Positions 35,219-44,370 of a DNA stretch of 64,000 nucleotides are shown in pieces. The position numbers and the translations under genes are program-made. The stretch is from RGIG5612 sp964528825 (GTDB lineage Bacteria; Bacillota; Clostridia; Lachnospirales; Lachnospiraceae): the NCBI GenBank assembly GCA_964528825.1, contig CAZGVB010000004.1, forward strand, positions 20,771 through 84,770, written 5' to 3'. The first letter of the stretch is position 1. Each line of letters begins with the position of its first letter. Under the pieces are notes generated by a model. The model had not been told where the DNA came from, made no database searches, and was given only the letters and a program-made list of their open reading frames with translations.

Positions 35219-36207
35219 GATTTTTTACGGTTTTGGGCCCGTTCGGCCTGTTTCTTTTCATATTCCTCATATGCCATGACTATCTTTTGTACAACAGGAT
35301 GACGTACAACATCCTGACTTGTCATTCTTACGATAGCAATATCACTGTCGATATCCTTAAGCACACGTTCGGCTACATCAAGTCCGGATACTTGGCCAAG
35401 CATAAGATCTTTCTGGGTCGGATCCCCGGTTACCACCACCTTTGATCCGAAGCCTATACGAGTAAGGAACATTTTCATTTGAGCCGGTGTGGTATTCTGT
35501 GCTTCATCAAGTATTATAAACGCATTGTCAAGCGTCCGACCTCTCATATAGGCAAGCGGAGCTACCTCAATGAGACCTTTTTCGCTGTTTGCGATATATC
35601 CCTCGGCCCCCATTATCTGATATATAGCATCGTAAAGCGGCCTCAGATACGGATCAACCTTGCTTTGCAGATCTCCCGGCAAGAAACCGAGATTTTCCCC
35701 TGCCTCTATTGCAGGCCTGGTCATTATAATGCGTCCGACCTCTCCGCGCCTGAAATAATCTATTGCCATAGCCATCGCAAGATATGTCTTGCCTGTTCCT
35801 GCAGGTCCCAGACCGAATACGATCATATTTTCTTTTATTTTTTCAATATAGTTTTTTTGATTAAATGTCTTCGGCTTTATAGGGCGGCCGTTAACTGTAT
35901 GACAGATTATTGTCTCATTGAGCTCACTTATTTGTCTTTCATCGCCCTCTTTAACAGATGATATACAATAATCAACGCTTTGGCTGTCAACAGATCCGCC
36001 TTTATGAATAAGCATTGCAAGACTGTTTATAACCTTACGTGCGCGTTCTGTCTCGATTTCACCGCCGATGATCCTGACACCGTTTTCCTTTGAAAGAACG
36101 GATACATGGAGCTGTTTTTCTATTTTTTTTACATTTTCATCATACTCTCCGAATATTTCTTTTATTTCTGATGACGATAATTCGGATATTGTATCGATCG
36201 TACTCAT
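35215..36207 (-). CDS. phoH: PhoH family ATPase
   Basis: A 330-residue PhoH-type P-loop ATPase, probably acting on RNA with YbeY. It shows Walker A GPAGTGKTYLA, Walker B AFIILDEAQNTTPAQ, and GDPTQKD. The first 100 residues form the variable N-terminal domain with a KH-like segment. GGAGAGGACAC precedes the ATG. It lies downstream of the rpsU terminator. Confidence 0.95.
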   Translation of the reverse strand: MSTIDTISELSSSEIKEIFGEYDENVKKIEKQLHVSVLSKENGVRIIGGEIETERARKVINSLAMLIHKGGSVDSQSVDYCISSVKEGDERQISELNETIICHTVNGRPIKPKTFNQKNYIEKIKENMIVFGLGPAGTGKTYLAMAMAIDYFRRGEVGRIIMTRPAIEAGENLGFLPGDLQSKVDPYLRPLYDAIYQIMGAEGYIANSEKGLIEVAPLAYMRGRTLDNAFIILDEAQNTTPAQMKMFLTRIGFGSKVVVTGDPTQKDLMLGQVSGLDVAERVLKDIDSDIAIVRMTSQDVVRHPVVQKIVMAYEEYEKKQAERAQNRKKS

Positions 36208-36255
36208 GTGTCCTCTCCGGATTAAACAATTATATATAATTATGATTGCTTAATA

Positions 36256-36287
36256 TTTAAAGAAAGGCGATTCCTTACGGAATCGCC
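36256..36287 (-). terminator. Rho-independent terminator of rpsU
   Basis: A perfect 9-bp stem (GGCGATTCC at 36266-36274, complement at 36279-36287) with a 4-nt loop is followed on the minus strand by TTTCTTTAAA. It lies 10 nt past the rpsU stop codon. Confidence 0.85.
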
Positions 36288-36297
36288 TCATAAAGTC

Positions 36298-36474
36298 TTA
36301 GTTATATTTCCGCTTTCTAGCAGCTTCAGATTTCTTCTTGCGCCTTACGCTCGGTTTCTCATAATGCTCTCTCTTGCGAATCTCCTGCTGGATACCTGCT
36401 TTAGCACAATTTCTCTTGAAACGACGTAATGCACTGTCTAAAGACTCATTCTCTTTAACAACTACATTAGACAT
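36298..36474 (-). CDS. rpsU: 30S ribosomal protein S21
   Basis: A 58-residue basic ribosomal protein. The translation begins MSNVVVKENESLDSALRRFKR, continues through REHYEKPSVRRKKKSEA and ends ARKRKYN, the classic S21 pattern. A GGAGG lies about 15 nt before the ATG at 36472-36474. It has its own strong promoter and terminator, consistent with high expression. Confidence 0.95.
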   Translation of the reverse strand: MSNVVVKENESLDSALRRFKRNCAKAGIQQEIRKREHYEKPSVRRKKKSEAARKRKYN

Positions 36475-36546
36475 AAGCCGGAACTAACCTCCCTCCATTG
36501 CCTATATACTTTTGCATAACACGCCCGTCTGCAAACAGACAAGTGC

Positions 36547-36574
36547 ATTATATCACATAGTTAAAAAACGTCAA
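36547..36574 (-). promoter_or_regulatory. Strong sigma-A promoter for rpsU
   Basis: On the minus strand TTGACG (36569-36574) and a perfect TATAAT (36547-36552) have a 16-nt spacer and an extended TGA before the -10 box. It lies about 72 nt upstream of the rpsU ATG. Confidence 0.7.
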
Positions 36575-36592
36575 CAAAAATATACTTTGATC

Positions 36593-36913
36593 TCACATCC
36601 CCATGGCGATTATTCCGGCATCTGCCATCCAAAGGACTGCATTTGCTATCATGCCTAACCAAGCATATTTAAGTAATGTATCCGTACTTCGAAAAGATAT
36701 CGCTGCAATAATGAATCCTGCAAGTGCTCCAAGGAAGCTGGCAACACATCCTATTCCGACTATTATCGTTGCATTCCCGTGATTGAGCGTTGATACGATT
36801 AATGCAGCTATCAAAAGAAGCAATGAAGAAAGAGCAAAAAAGCATGATGTTATACCCGTTTTCGAATGATATTTGTCTGAAAATTTATATCCCTTTTGTT
36901 TATCTTTTCTCAT
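36593..36913 (-). CDS. Small membrane protein of unknown function (DUF6142-like)
   Basis: A 106-residue protein with a basic N-terminus (MRKDKQKGYKF) and three hydrophobic helices (about 22-42, 48-72, 80-104). It may belong to the small DUF6142-type membrane family of Lachnospiraceae, but I am not certain. It lies 72 nt downstream of lepB on the same strand. Function cannot be inferred. Confidence 0.65.
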   Translation of the reverse strand: MRKDKQKGYKFSDKYHSKTGITSCFFALSSLLLLIAALIVSTLNHGNATIIVGIGCVASFLGALAGFIIAAISFRSTDTLLKYAWLGMIANAVLWMADAGIIAMGM

Positions 36914-36985
36914 TTATGCTCGTCTTTAATGTCTGCTGCATGATTTTATGCGTTGGTTTGCTTGCGTTTCTTTGTATTTTTTCTC

Positions 36986-37657
36986 TTATTTCAAGATGCC
37001 AAATCTGCTTATAGGCCAATAGCATAGTATTGCTTTTGCGAGTATGTCATCACGTTCTACATATGTATTGGTCCACATTCTTGAGTCATTGGAATTGTTT
37101 CTGTTATCTCCCATAACGAAATAACATCCTTCAGGCACCGAGTAGGGTCCCCAGTCGCGTTCTATAACATCCTCATTTAAATACGGCTCATCCAGCTTCT
37201 CACCGTTTACATATGTTATGCCAGCTTTGATCTCAACAGTATCGCCCGGTTCGCCTATTATTCTTTTAACAAATGTTTTTTCCTTATCATCAGGATATCT
37301 GAATATAATAATGTCGCCTCGCTCCGGTTCATCGAAAAGATATGCCAATCTATATCCGAACATACGGCTTCCTGTCATAATCGTGCTCTCCATAGATCCC
37401 GAAGGGACTATGGAATTGATAACTATAAAGCAATTAAATATCAAGGCGATCGCCACGGCGATGATAATGACACGTATCCATGAGAAAAACTCACTTTTAA
37501 AAAAGCTTTTGCCCTTTGTAACATTCTTTGGACTTTTATCACCTTTTCCTGTTTTTTCCTGTTTCGCAGGCTGCAATGCAGAAAGCGTCTCATCTTCGTC
37601 CGTAATATTATCATTGATATTTTCAGGCGAGATCTTCCTTACCCTATCTTCGTTCAT
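36986..37657 (-). CDS. lepB: Signal peptidase I
   Basis: Cleaves signal peptides of exported proteins at the outer face of the membrane. The 223-residue protein has a long charged cytoplasmic N-terminus (about 57 residues), one transmembrane helix (about 62-82), the catalytic Ser88 in SGSMES, the general-base Lys131 in FVKRIIG, and the GDNRNNSNDSR box. It starts 3 nt after the lipid-kinase gene, so the two are co-translated. Confidence 0.95.
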   Translation of the reverse strand: MNEDRVRKISPENINDNITDEDETLSALQPAKQEKTGKGDKSPKNVTKGKSFFKSEFFSWIRVIIIAVAIALIFNCFIVINSIVPSGSMESTIMTGSRMFGYRLAYLFDEPERGDIIIFRYPDDKEKTFVKRIIGEPGDTVEIKAGITYVNGEKLDEPYLNEDVIERDWGPYSVPEGCYFVMGDNRNNSNDSRMWTNTYVERDDILAKAILCYWPISRFGILK

Positions 37658-37660
37658 TCA

Positions 37661-38590
37661 TTAATACTCTTTCGTGTTTTGTGTGCCGCACATGACTCTT
37701 ATCGCTTTATTGATATTATTTACTGCTACTATATCGTGTTTTCCGGCATCCTCTCCATCAACGACCCATTGTATTTCCTCATCGCATTCAAAGATTATAT
37801 TATGTGCCTTTATTCTCGTAACAAGTCCGCCGCCTGTCGAATCCGGAACAAGAACAGCCTCGATCTCGCGTGTCAGTTCAAGGACGTTTTTCGGTTTATT
37901 AAAAAGCATCAATTCGAATAAACCGTCCTGAAGGTTTACGCTGCTGCCGGTAATCCCTGAAAAGCCGCCGACGCTTGTCGCATTGGTCACCATTCCCAGG
38001 AAGAAATCTCCCTTAATGAATTTCTTATCATCACATCTTACTTTTATATTATATGACCTGAGATTGAGCAGTACCTTAAGGCCTTCTGATATGTATGCCG
38101 CATGTCCGAAGATATTTTTCAGGTCCTGAGGTGTAAATGCCGAAACAGCCGAAAGCTCGCCGAATGCAGCAACATATGTGAAATATCTGTCATTCATAAT
38201 GCCTATGTCTGTTTCGAAAGGCACCCCATTTACGGCAACACTTGCCGCACGTTTTATGCCTAGCGGCAGCTTATAGCTGCTTCGTGTATCATTGGTCGAG
38301 CCTACCGGAATGAATCCGACCGGAGGCCTTTTATCCTTTTCTACATTCATAAGACCGGATACGACACCGTTAAATGTTCCGTCACCGCCTGCAACGACGA
38401 TAATGTCATATTTCGGTCCTTCTGTCTCGGCTATAAAGGTGGCGTCGCCCGAAAATCTGGTACGATAAATTGTAGGAATATATCCTGCCGACTCAAATGT
38501 TTTAATGATCTCTGCAAGATGAGCTCCGATAACACCTCTGCCGGATCTCGGATTATATACATATAAGAGTTTCTTGAATCTCAGCTCCAT
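37661..38590 (-). CDS. Diacylglycerol kinase-type lipid kinase (YegS/DgkB family)
   Basis: A 309-residue lipid kinase of the DAGK_cat family. It has the N-terminal YNPRSGRG motif, the nucleotide-binding VAGGDGTFNGVVSGL, and GFIPVGSTNDTRSSY (where many members read GTxNDxAR). It probably phosphorylates diacylglycerol or a related lipid, recycling it to phosphatidate. It begins 1 nt after the M24 peptidase gene and precedes lepB. The exact lipid is not known. Confidence 0.88.
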   Translation of the reverse strand: MELRFKKLLYVYNPRSGRGVIGAHLAEIIKTFESAGYIPTIYRTRFSGDATFIAETEGPKYDIIVVAGGDGTFNGVVSGLMNVEKDKRPPVGFIPVGSTNDTRSSYKLPLGIKRAASVAVNGVPFETDIGIMNDRYFTYVAAFGELSAVSAFTPQDLKNIFGHAAYISEGLKVLLNLRSYNIKVRCDDKKFIKGDFFLGMVTNATSVGGFSGITGSSVNLQDGLFELMLFNKPKNVLELTREIEAVLVPDSTGGGLVTRIKAHNIIFECDEEIQWVVDGEDAGKHDIVAVNNINKAIRVMCGTQNTKEY

Positions 38591-38591
38591 T

Positions 38592-40457
38592 TCAAACCTC
38601 CCTTGTATACATTTTAAGCCAAATACGTGTTTTTTCGGTTAAATAAGGTGATAATTTTTCGTAGATCCTTTGATGATATTCATTCAAGAGCCTTCTGTCT
38701 GTCTCAGTCATTACATTTATATCAATACCGTCAAGATCGATAGGTATGTATGTCATCGGTTCAAAGCATAAGAATCTGCCGTCTGATGTCTCGCAATATT
38801 CCTTTACATACAGCTCGTTCTCGATTCTTATACCGAATTTACCCTCACGGTAGACTCCCGGTTCGTCCGTGACCACCATTCCATCCTCAAGTATACCTGT
38901 ATATTTATCCGGTGAGATCTTCCATCTGATAGCATGCGGTCCCTCATGTACATTCAGCACATGTCCGACTCCGTGACCTGTTCCGCATTTATAATCCATT
39001 CCGTTTTCCCACATCGGTTCTCTTGCGACAATATCAAGATTTTCTCCGGTGCAGCCATATATGAATTTCGCATTCATAAGTCTCAGCATGGACATTGCCG
39101 TGAGTGTAAATGCTCTCTTCTCCTCGTCATCTACAGGTCCCAGGATAAATGTTCTGGTGATATCGGTAGTTCCGTCCTTACATTGTACTCCTGAGTCTAT
39201 GAGCAGCATGCCTTCCGCGTTCAATTCCTTAAAATCATCGGGTTTGGCCTGATAATGCATCATTGCCGCATTGTCCTTATATGCGGCGATCGTTGTAAAC
39301 GATCTGTCAATATACAAAGGATCTCTCATCCTTATCTCATCGAGTTTTTCATCTACGGAAAGCTCCGTGATGCGTTTGCCTTTCTCGTCATAAAGCGGGG
39401 CATATGCATTGCTTTCTTTACATCTTTCCTTCAGCCAGCACATAAATTCTGTAACATTAACGCTGTCTCTGAGCAATGCGTCAGCTGCACATGACAACTC
39501 GGTTTTGTTTTTCATTGCCTTCATCAATACAGACGGTGACTTTATATCCCGAATCGTATATTTATGGCTCAGATAATAGCTGTAGGTAGCGTAGCTTATG
39601 CAATTGCTGTCCATGATAACAATGCCGTCAAGCTCCTGCTCAAGACATGCTGTATCATATTCACCGACCTGTACGCCCTGTGACAAAAGATATTTCATGA
39701 CACTGTCGCTGCAAGCCCCCTTGCTTAAATAAACAGCAGCGCTGTCCCTGGTTATCTTCGCATATGCAAAGCAGATCGGATTGCAAGGGATATCCGAGCC
39801 TCTCAGATTGAAGATCCATGCAATGTCGTCAAGTGAGCTCAATAGATATGAATAAGCTTTATCGGATCCTATTTTTTCCTCAATCTTCTGCCTGAATCTC
39901 GATATCTTTTCAGACGTATCCTCTCCGCAATAGCATTTATCCATTATCCAGCCTTCGGTAAACAGCTGTGCAGGTCTGTCCTCCCAGATCGTCCCCACCA
40001 AATCACATTTTGTATATACAGATACATCCGCTGGCTCAATACCGCAAAGTGATGCTATCCTATCAATATATTTTTTTCCTTGACCGTAAGTCAGTACGTT
40101 CCCGTCAAATCCGAATGCAAGACCGCTATCTGCTATAGCTGACATCTGTTTTGCGATAAATTCATCTGGATCCGGGACATTCGGTGCCGCGAGCTTCATA
40201 AGCTCTATGCCCGAGCCTTCAAGCTGTTTTGCTGCTTGTACATAATATCTGCCGTCAGCATAAAGCCATGCACCGTCCATGGTTATGATCAGGTTTCCCG
40301 CAGAACCCGAAAAGCCGCTCACATAGTCTATACATCTGAAATGGTCTGATACATATTCACTGCCATGATTATCCTCCATAGGTATCAGATAAAGTCCTAT
40401 GCCGCGTTCTCTCATCAATTCTCTGATCTTTTCTACTCGCTGTGCATATTTATTCAT
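38592..40457 (-). CDS. Xaa-Pro aminopeptidase (M24B family)
   Basis: Removes the N-terminal residue from peptides with proline in second position. It is a long-form member with two creatinase-type N-terminal domains (about 1-300) and a C-terminal pita-bread domain. Metal ligands are visible in LLIDSGVQCKDGTTDITRTF (two Asp), GTGHGVGH (His), and the late Glu residues in TDEPGVY and GIRIENE. I start at the ATG at 40455-40457 (621 residues), which has GAGAGG about 9 nt upstream. The frame continues 6 codons to a TTG inside that site. It leads a group with the lipid kinase and lepB. Confidence 0.93.
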   Translation of the reverse strand: MNKYAQRVEKIRELMRERGIGLYLIPMEDNHGSEYVSDHFRCIDYVSGFSGSAGNLIITMDGAWLYADGRYYVQAAKQLEGSGIELMKLAAPNVPDPDEFIAKQMSAIADSGLAFGFDGNVLTYGQGKKYIDRIASLCGIEPADVSVYTKCDLVGTIWEDRPAQLFTEGWIMDKCYCGEDTSEKISRFRQKIEEKIGSDKAYSYLLSSLDDIAWIFNLRGSDIPCNPICFAYAKITRDSAAVYLSKGACSDSVMKYLLSQGVQVGEYDTACLEQELDGIVIMDSNCISYATYSYYLSHKYTIRDIKSPSVLMKAMKNKTELSCAADALLRDSVNVTEFMCWLKERCKESNAYAPLYDEKGKRITELSVDEKLDEIRMRDPLYIDRSFTTIAAYKDNAAMMHYQAKPDDFKELNAEGMLLIDSGVQCKDGTTDITRTFILGPVDDEEKRAFTLTAMSMLRLMNAKFIYGCTGENLDIVAREPMWENGMDYKCGTGHGVGHVLNVHEGPHAIRWKISPDKYTGILEDGMVVTDEPGVYREGKFGIRIENELYVKEYCETSDGRFLCFEPMTYIPIDLDGIDINVMTETDRRLLNEYHQRIYEKLSPYLTEKTRIWLKMYTREV

Positions 40458-40766
40458 ATAAATAAAACCTCTCAAGTCTTTTGTTATTTATGTAAAAATC
40501 CCGTTCTGAAAGAATATCCGCCATATTATCCTTCAATATACATTTGCAGGGTCGCTCTCGAAAAAGCTATACTTTCGGATGATGTCATTTTTTCTTTCCG
40601 ATCTTTGCAATTATATCACAATTTTTCCTTAAATCCATATAAAGGCTGTATGGTTACTGCAGTGACCTCAACTCAAATTTTACTTTGACAGTTATTCACA
40701 AAAAGCACCTTTTATGGTATGCTTTTACGAATCAGACAGGTTTATCAAAGGGAGTTCAACGAAAGA
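40458..40766. other. Divergent intergenic region, promoters only
   Basis: These 309 bp between the M24 peptidase (minus) and the DUF1295 gene (plus) hold no convincing gene. A minus-strand extended -10 (TGATATAAT, 40610-40618) fits the peptidase operon. On the plus strand TTCACA and TATGCT (40718-40723) with a 17-nt spacer fit the DUF1295 gene. No riboswitch-like structure was seen. Confidence 0.5.
40610..40618 (-). promoter_or_regulatory. Candidate extended -10 promoter for the peptidase-kinase-lepB group
   Basis: On the minus strand TGATATAAT fits an extended -10 element, about 153 nt upstream of the peptidase ATG. The -35 region is weak. Confidence 0.4.
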
Positions 40767-41657
40767 ATGAATAAGCTTAAAAAGAGCCGTTCTTTTAGCT
40801 ATGCCGTTATTTGCCTTATATATATAGTTGCAGCAGTTGCGGGAATCGTCATTGTGAATTTTGTAAAAGGACCTTATTGGGTTCGTATGCTGATCGCATA
40901 TATCGCAGCAGCTCTTGTTGCCTTTATATGCAGTCTTATACTCAAAAATCCATCTGTCTCCTTACCCTACAGGACATTCATACCTATAATAACTGTATTT
41001 GTACTCATTAGCAGCTATAGTATAAATTTTTTGAAAATTTTGCTTATTATAGCTATTTGCGGTTGGGGCGTTATGCTCACATACACATATAGTTTAAAAT
41101 ATAAAAACCTTAAACGCATTGATTGGAAGCACAAATGCTTGATGAAGGCTTTCGGTTCTTCGTTTTGGATTGTCAGCTTGGTTGTTATTTATATCATTCC
41201 CGCTGTCATAACATACACATCAATGCTTCCTGCAGCCGGTGCATTTACAAGCGATTCATCATTTTCGCCATTCAGTCTGATATTCTTTTTTGCAGCTGTC
41301 GGTGCGATAGTCATGGAACGCTATGCGGATTATCACATGAATCTGTTTCAGATGGATCTGGCCGACGGATATGTAAGAGGCTGCTGCAGATACGGCCTTT
41401 GGGGCAACAGCCGACACCCGAATTATTTTGCGGAGATAGTATTTTGGTGGGCCATATATTTTATGATCCTTTGCTCTGTTCCTTCCAAATGGTATCTCTT
41501 TTTCGGTCCTCTTATAAATACACTGGTCTTTGTTTTTATCAGGATTCCTCTCGCTGAAATGAGGTTATCAAGAAAAACAGACTTTAAAAAATACAAAAAA
41601 AGCACTTATCTGCTGCTGCCCATTCCAAAGATCGGCGGCAAGTCAAGACATAATTAA
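40767..41657 (+). CDS. DUF1295 family membrane protein (steroid reductase-like fold)
   Basis: A 296-residue polytopic membrane protein with about 7 hydrophobic helices. The C-terminal half has the family motif GNSRHPNYFAEIVFWWAIY, seen in DUF1295 and the related isoprenylcysteine methyltransferase/steroid reductase families, where this region binds cofactor. I start at the ATG at 40767, with AGGGAG upstream. An ATG 16 codons earlier (40719) lies inside the likely -10 box and has no ribosome binding site. The substrate is unknown. asnS follows 58 nt downstream. Confidence 0.8.
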   Translation: MNKLKKSRSFSYAVICLIYIVAAVAGIVIVNFVKGPYWVRMLIAYIAAALVAFICSLILKNPSVSLPYRTFIPIITVFVLISSYSINFLKILLIIAICGWGVMLTYTYSLKYKNLKRIDWKHKCLMKAFGSSFWIVSLVVIYIIPAVITYTSMLPAAGAFTSDSSFSPFSLIFFFAAVGAIVMERYADYHMNLFQMDLADGYVRGCCRYGLWGNSRHPNYFAEIVFWWAIYFMILCSVPSKWYLFFGPLINTLVFVFIRIPLAEMRLSRKTDFKKYKKSTYLLLPIPKIGGKSRHN

Positions 41658-41715
41658 TATATGAGTGATCAAAGCACAGATCCGAATATAAGAATCATCA
41701 GAAAAGGTAACAACT

Positions 41716-43104
41716 ATGGAAAGAACGGAAATTATCAAATTACTTAAGGATGCACCTGCGGACGGCAGCTCAGTTACTGTCATGGGATGGGTAAGAACCT
41801 CCAGAGAATCAAAAAATGTCGGCTTTCTGGAGCTGAATGACGGAAGCTGCTTTGGCAATGTTCAAGTGGTCATTGATGCCGCAAAATTCGACAATTTCAA
41901 AGAAATCTCCAATCTGCCCGTAAGCACTTCTGTTATAGTAAAAGGCAATGTCGTATTAACTCCAGGTGCCAAACAACCCCTTGAGATACATGCCGAAAGT
42001 ATTGAAATTGAAGGATCTTGCGAGGATGACTATCCTTTGCAGAAGAAAAGACATACTCTCGAATTTTTACGAACTATCCCCCACTTGAGAGCTCGTTCAA
42101 ATACATTCAATGCCGTATTTCGAGTAAGGTCGGAGGCTGCTTTCGCTATACATGAATTTTTCCATCAGAATGGTTTCGTATATGTGCATACACCTCTTAT
42201 TACCGGAAGTGATGCCGAGGGAGCAGGTGAAATGTTCCGCGTGACTACACTTGATCCAAAGGATCCGCCACTCGATGATGAAGGAAATGTCGATTTTTCC
42301 AAGGACTTCTTCGGCTGTGAGACTAATCTCACAGTATCAGGGCAATTGGAAGGAGAGACAATGGCTCTTGCCTTCGGAAATATATATACATTTGGTCCGA
42401 CCTTCCGTGCAGAAAATTCAAATACTCCGAGACATGCGGCTGAATTTTGGATGATAGAGCCGGAGATGGCATTTGCCGATCTGAATGATTATATGGATAA
42501 TGCAGAGGCAATGGTTAAGCATGTTGTAAATCATGTATTGGATGTTTGTCACGATGAGATCAATTTCTTTGACAATTTTATTGACAAGGGACTTAAGGAC
42601 AGACTCGTAAATGTTGCATCATCCGATTTCGGAAGAATAAGCTATACAGAGGCTGTAAAGATCCTTGAAAAGCATAATGACAAATTCGAATTTCCCGCAT
42701 ATTGGGGATGTGATCTGCAGACAGAGCATGAACGTTTCCTTACCGAGAAAATTTTTGAAAAGCCGGTATTTGTATATGATTATCCTCAAGAGATCAAGGC
42801 CTTCTACATGAGAAGAAACGACGACGGAAAGACGGTAGCAGCAGCTGACATGCTTGTTCCGGGAATAGGCGAACTCATAGGCGGAAGTCAGCGTGAAGAA
42901 CGCAAGGATATACTGACCGCAAGGATGAAAGAGCTTGGGCTTAATATGGATGATTACAAAAACTACATGGATCTGCGGCGTTACGGCACAGTAAGACATG
43001 CAGGATACGGTCTCGGATTCGAAAGGCTTGTTATGTATCTTACAGGAATGACTAATATCCGTGATGTAGAGATATATCCGAGATGCGCCGGAAAGCTTGT
43101 GTGA
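41716..43104 (+). CDS. asnS: Asparaginyl-tRNA synthetase
   Basis: Charges tRNA-Asn. The 462-residue class IIb synthetase has an N-terminal OB-fold anticodon-binding domain (about 17-105) and the catalytic domain with motif 2 (FRAENSNTPRHAAEFWMIEPE) and motif 3 (GLGFERLVMYLTG). It lacks the longer insertion typical of AspRS, and the sequence pattern is AsnRS. A bidirectional terminator follows. Confidence 0.96.
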   Translation: MERTEIIKLLKDAPADGSSVTVMGWVRTSRESKNVGFLELNDGSCFGNVQVVIDAAKFDNFKEISNLPVSTSVIVKGNVVLTPGAKQPLEIHAESIEIEGSCEDDYPLQKKRHTLEFLRTIPHLRARSNTFNAVFRVRSEAAFAIHEFFHQNGFVYVHTPLITGSDAEGAGEMFRVTTLDPKDPPLDDEGNVDFSKDFFGCETNLTVSGQLEGETMALAFGNIYTFGPTFRAENSNTPRHAAEFWMIEPEMAFADLNDYMDNAEAMVKHVVNHVLDVCHDEINFFDNFIDKGLKDRLVNVASSDFGRISYTEAVKILEKHNDKFEFPAYWGCDLQTEHERFLTEKIFEKPVFVYDYPQEIKAFYMRRNDDGKTVAAADMLVPGIGELIGGSQREERKDILTARMKELGLNMDDYKNYMDLRRYGTVRHAGYGLGFERLVMYLTGMTNIRDVEIYPRCAGKLV

Positions 43105-43131
43105 AAATATATTAATCCTTTCCTGAAAAAT

Positions 43132-43170
43132 ACCGATATATTGTCGTTAAAAAATCGCCAATATATCGGT
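43132..43170. terminator. Bidirectional terminator between asnS and the S66 peptidase gene
   Basis: A perfect 12-bp stem (ACCGATATATTG at 43132-43143, complement at 43159-43170) has a 15-nt loop. On the minus strand it is followed by ATTTTTC, a good U-tract; on the plus strand by an AT-rich tail. It separates two convergent genes. Confidence 0.75.
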
Positions 43171-43181
43171 ATATTATTATA

Positions 43182-44216
43182 TTAATAATAGGTCACTGTG
43201 CCCTTGCCGTGCTGCGACTCTATCCTTGCGAGTGCTCCAAGTATCATTACAAATTGCGGACCCTTGTGCCCTATGTCTGCGTCAGCTATGATCGGGATAT
43301 CAAGCTCATCAAGCCGTTCATGCAACACATCCTCATAAGAAGGAAGCGCGGCACCGGAGTGATCCGTCTCTCTGTAAAAAAGCGGACGACCGAATATAAT
43401 GCCGTTTGTATGCTCAAACCATCCCATTTCCTTCATTTTCCAAAGGCTTTCCATCATTTGCTCAAATTGAAGATCGAAGCTCTCCAGAAACCAGATGACC
43501 CCATCATCCTTATATTTTTCTATAAATTCATTCGTACCGTCATATTTTGTACCTGAAAGATTCATTATAACATCGAGGCATCCACCGATAAGACGGCCAT
43601 GCATATCTATTTTTCCGTCCTTTTCCTTGCATATATTCTTCCAATATACCTTGCCGTCGGCTCTGTAGCCTTCAAGGCCCGTTACATATTCTCCGAATCC
43701 GTCTTGATATGTATCAAAGCTTTCCTGTATCCTTCTCTTGCCCTCAAGAATACCAATTCCGCATTCTACAGACCTATGCCATGGCCGCATGCCGAAATCT
43801 CCGAAATTCGCTCCATACGCCGTCGCAATGTCACCTTTAGTCGTAATATAATATAAGAGTGATGTATTGTCGGAAAATCCCTGTATCCATTTCGGATATC
43901 TTCTTATGAGATCCATATCCAGATAGGGAAGCATTTCCGCCAAAAAATCGCCTCCGCTTGCGGAATATATAGCACCTACAGACGGATCAGTCACCAATGA
44001 ATGCAGCTGTTTTGCTTTTTCACAGGCTGTAGAGCTTCTTGCGAATCTGTCATTTCCTGCAAATACGTTATCCGTAAATATGACATCATATCCGCGTTCC
44101 TTTAATTGTCTTGCAGCTGAATCGAACCTTACCCTTTCAACATCCTTTTCCATTCCCCTGCTTGGTGCAGTAACACCTATTTTATCTCCTGGTTTTATAA
44201 ATTTCGGAATTATCAT
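43182..44216 (-). CDS. S66 family peptidase (LD-carboxypeptidase / MccF-like)
   Basis: A 344-residue serine peptidase of family S66, whose members trim LD-linked cell-wall peptides or cleave microcin C-type compounds. The nucleophile Ser115 is in GFSDNTS, the triad His317 in DIGHKGPQ, and a Glu in WFLESFD. The length and the GDKIGVTAPS start resemble the MccF-type branch as much as LdcA, so the substrate is open. GGAGG lies 4 nt before the ATG, and a 16-bp palindrome directly upstream of it suggests specific repression. Confidence 0.85.
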   Translation of the reverse strand: MIIPKFIKPGDKIGVTAPSRGMEKDVERVRFDSAARQLKERGYDVIFTDNVFAGNDRFARSSTACEKAKQLHSLVTDPSVGAIYSASGGDFLAEMLPYLDMDLIRRYPKWIQGFSDNTSLLYYITTKGDIATAYGANFGDFGMRPWHRSVECGIGILEGKRRIQESFDTYQDGFGEYVTGLEGYRADGKVYWKNICKEKDGKIDMHGRLIGGCLDVIMNLSGTKYDGTNEFIEKYKDDGVIWFLESFDLQFEQMMESLWKMKEMGWFEHTNGIIFGRPLFYRETDHSGAALPSYEDVLHERLDELDIPIIADADIGHKGPQFVMILGALARIESQHGKGTVTYY

Positions 44217-44227
44217 TTGACCTCCAA

Positions 44228-44243
44228 TTTGTCATATGACAAA
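44228..44243. promoter_or_regulatory. 16-bp perfect palindrome, candidate operator of the S66 gene
   Basis: TTTGTCATATGACAAA reads the same on both strands. It lies 2 nt upstream of the GGAGG of the S66 gene and 31 bp before the thiN promoter on the other strand. The centre has no spacer, typical of a site for a dimeric repressor. No regulator gene is adjacent. Confidence 0.5.
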
Positions 44244-44274
44244 ATATGACCGTTTGAATTGTATGCTGTCATCA

Positions 44275-44303
44275 TTGACTTTTCATATTTTATATCATAA
44301 ATT
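44275..44303 (+). promoter_or_regulatory. Candidate sigma-A promoter for thiamine pyrophosphokinase
   Basis: TTGACT (44275-44280) and TAAATT (44298-44303) have a 17-nt spacer, 67 nt upstream of the chosen ATG. It lies inside the longer possible reading frame and so supports the shorter start. Confidence 0.5.
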
Positions 44304-44370
44304 AATTTTACGGCTCAAACAACCGAAATTCGTAATTCAGCAAGCAATCATATATAAAAAGGCAACATCC

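Noticed and set aside
40719..40766. Upstream ATG for the DUF1295 gene
   Set aside because: It overlaps a likely -10 box and lacks a ribosome binding site; the ATG at 40767 has AGGGAG upstream.
44236..44370. Upstream ATG adding 45 residues to thiamine pyrophosphokinase
   Set aside because: The added residues do not belong to the family and a promoter lies within the extension.
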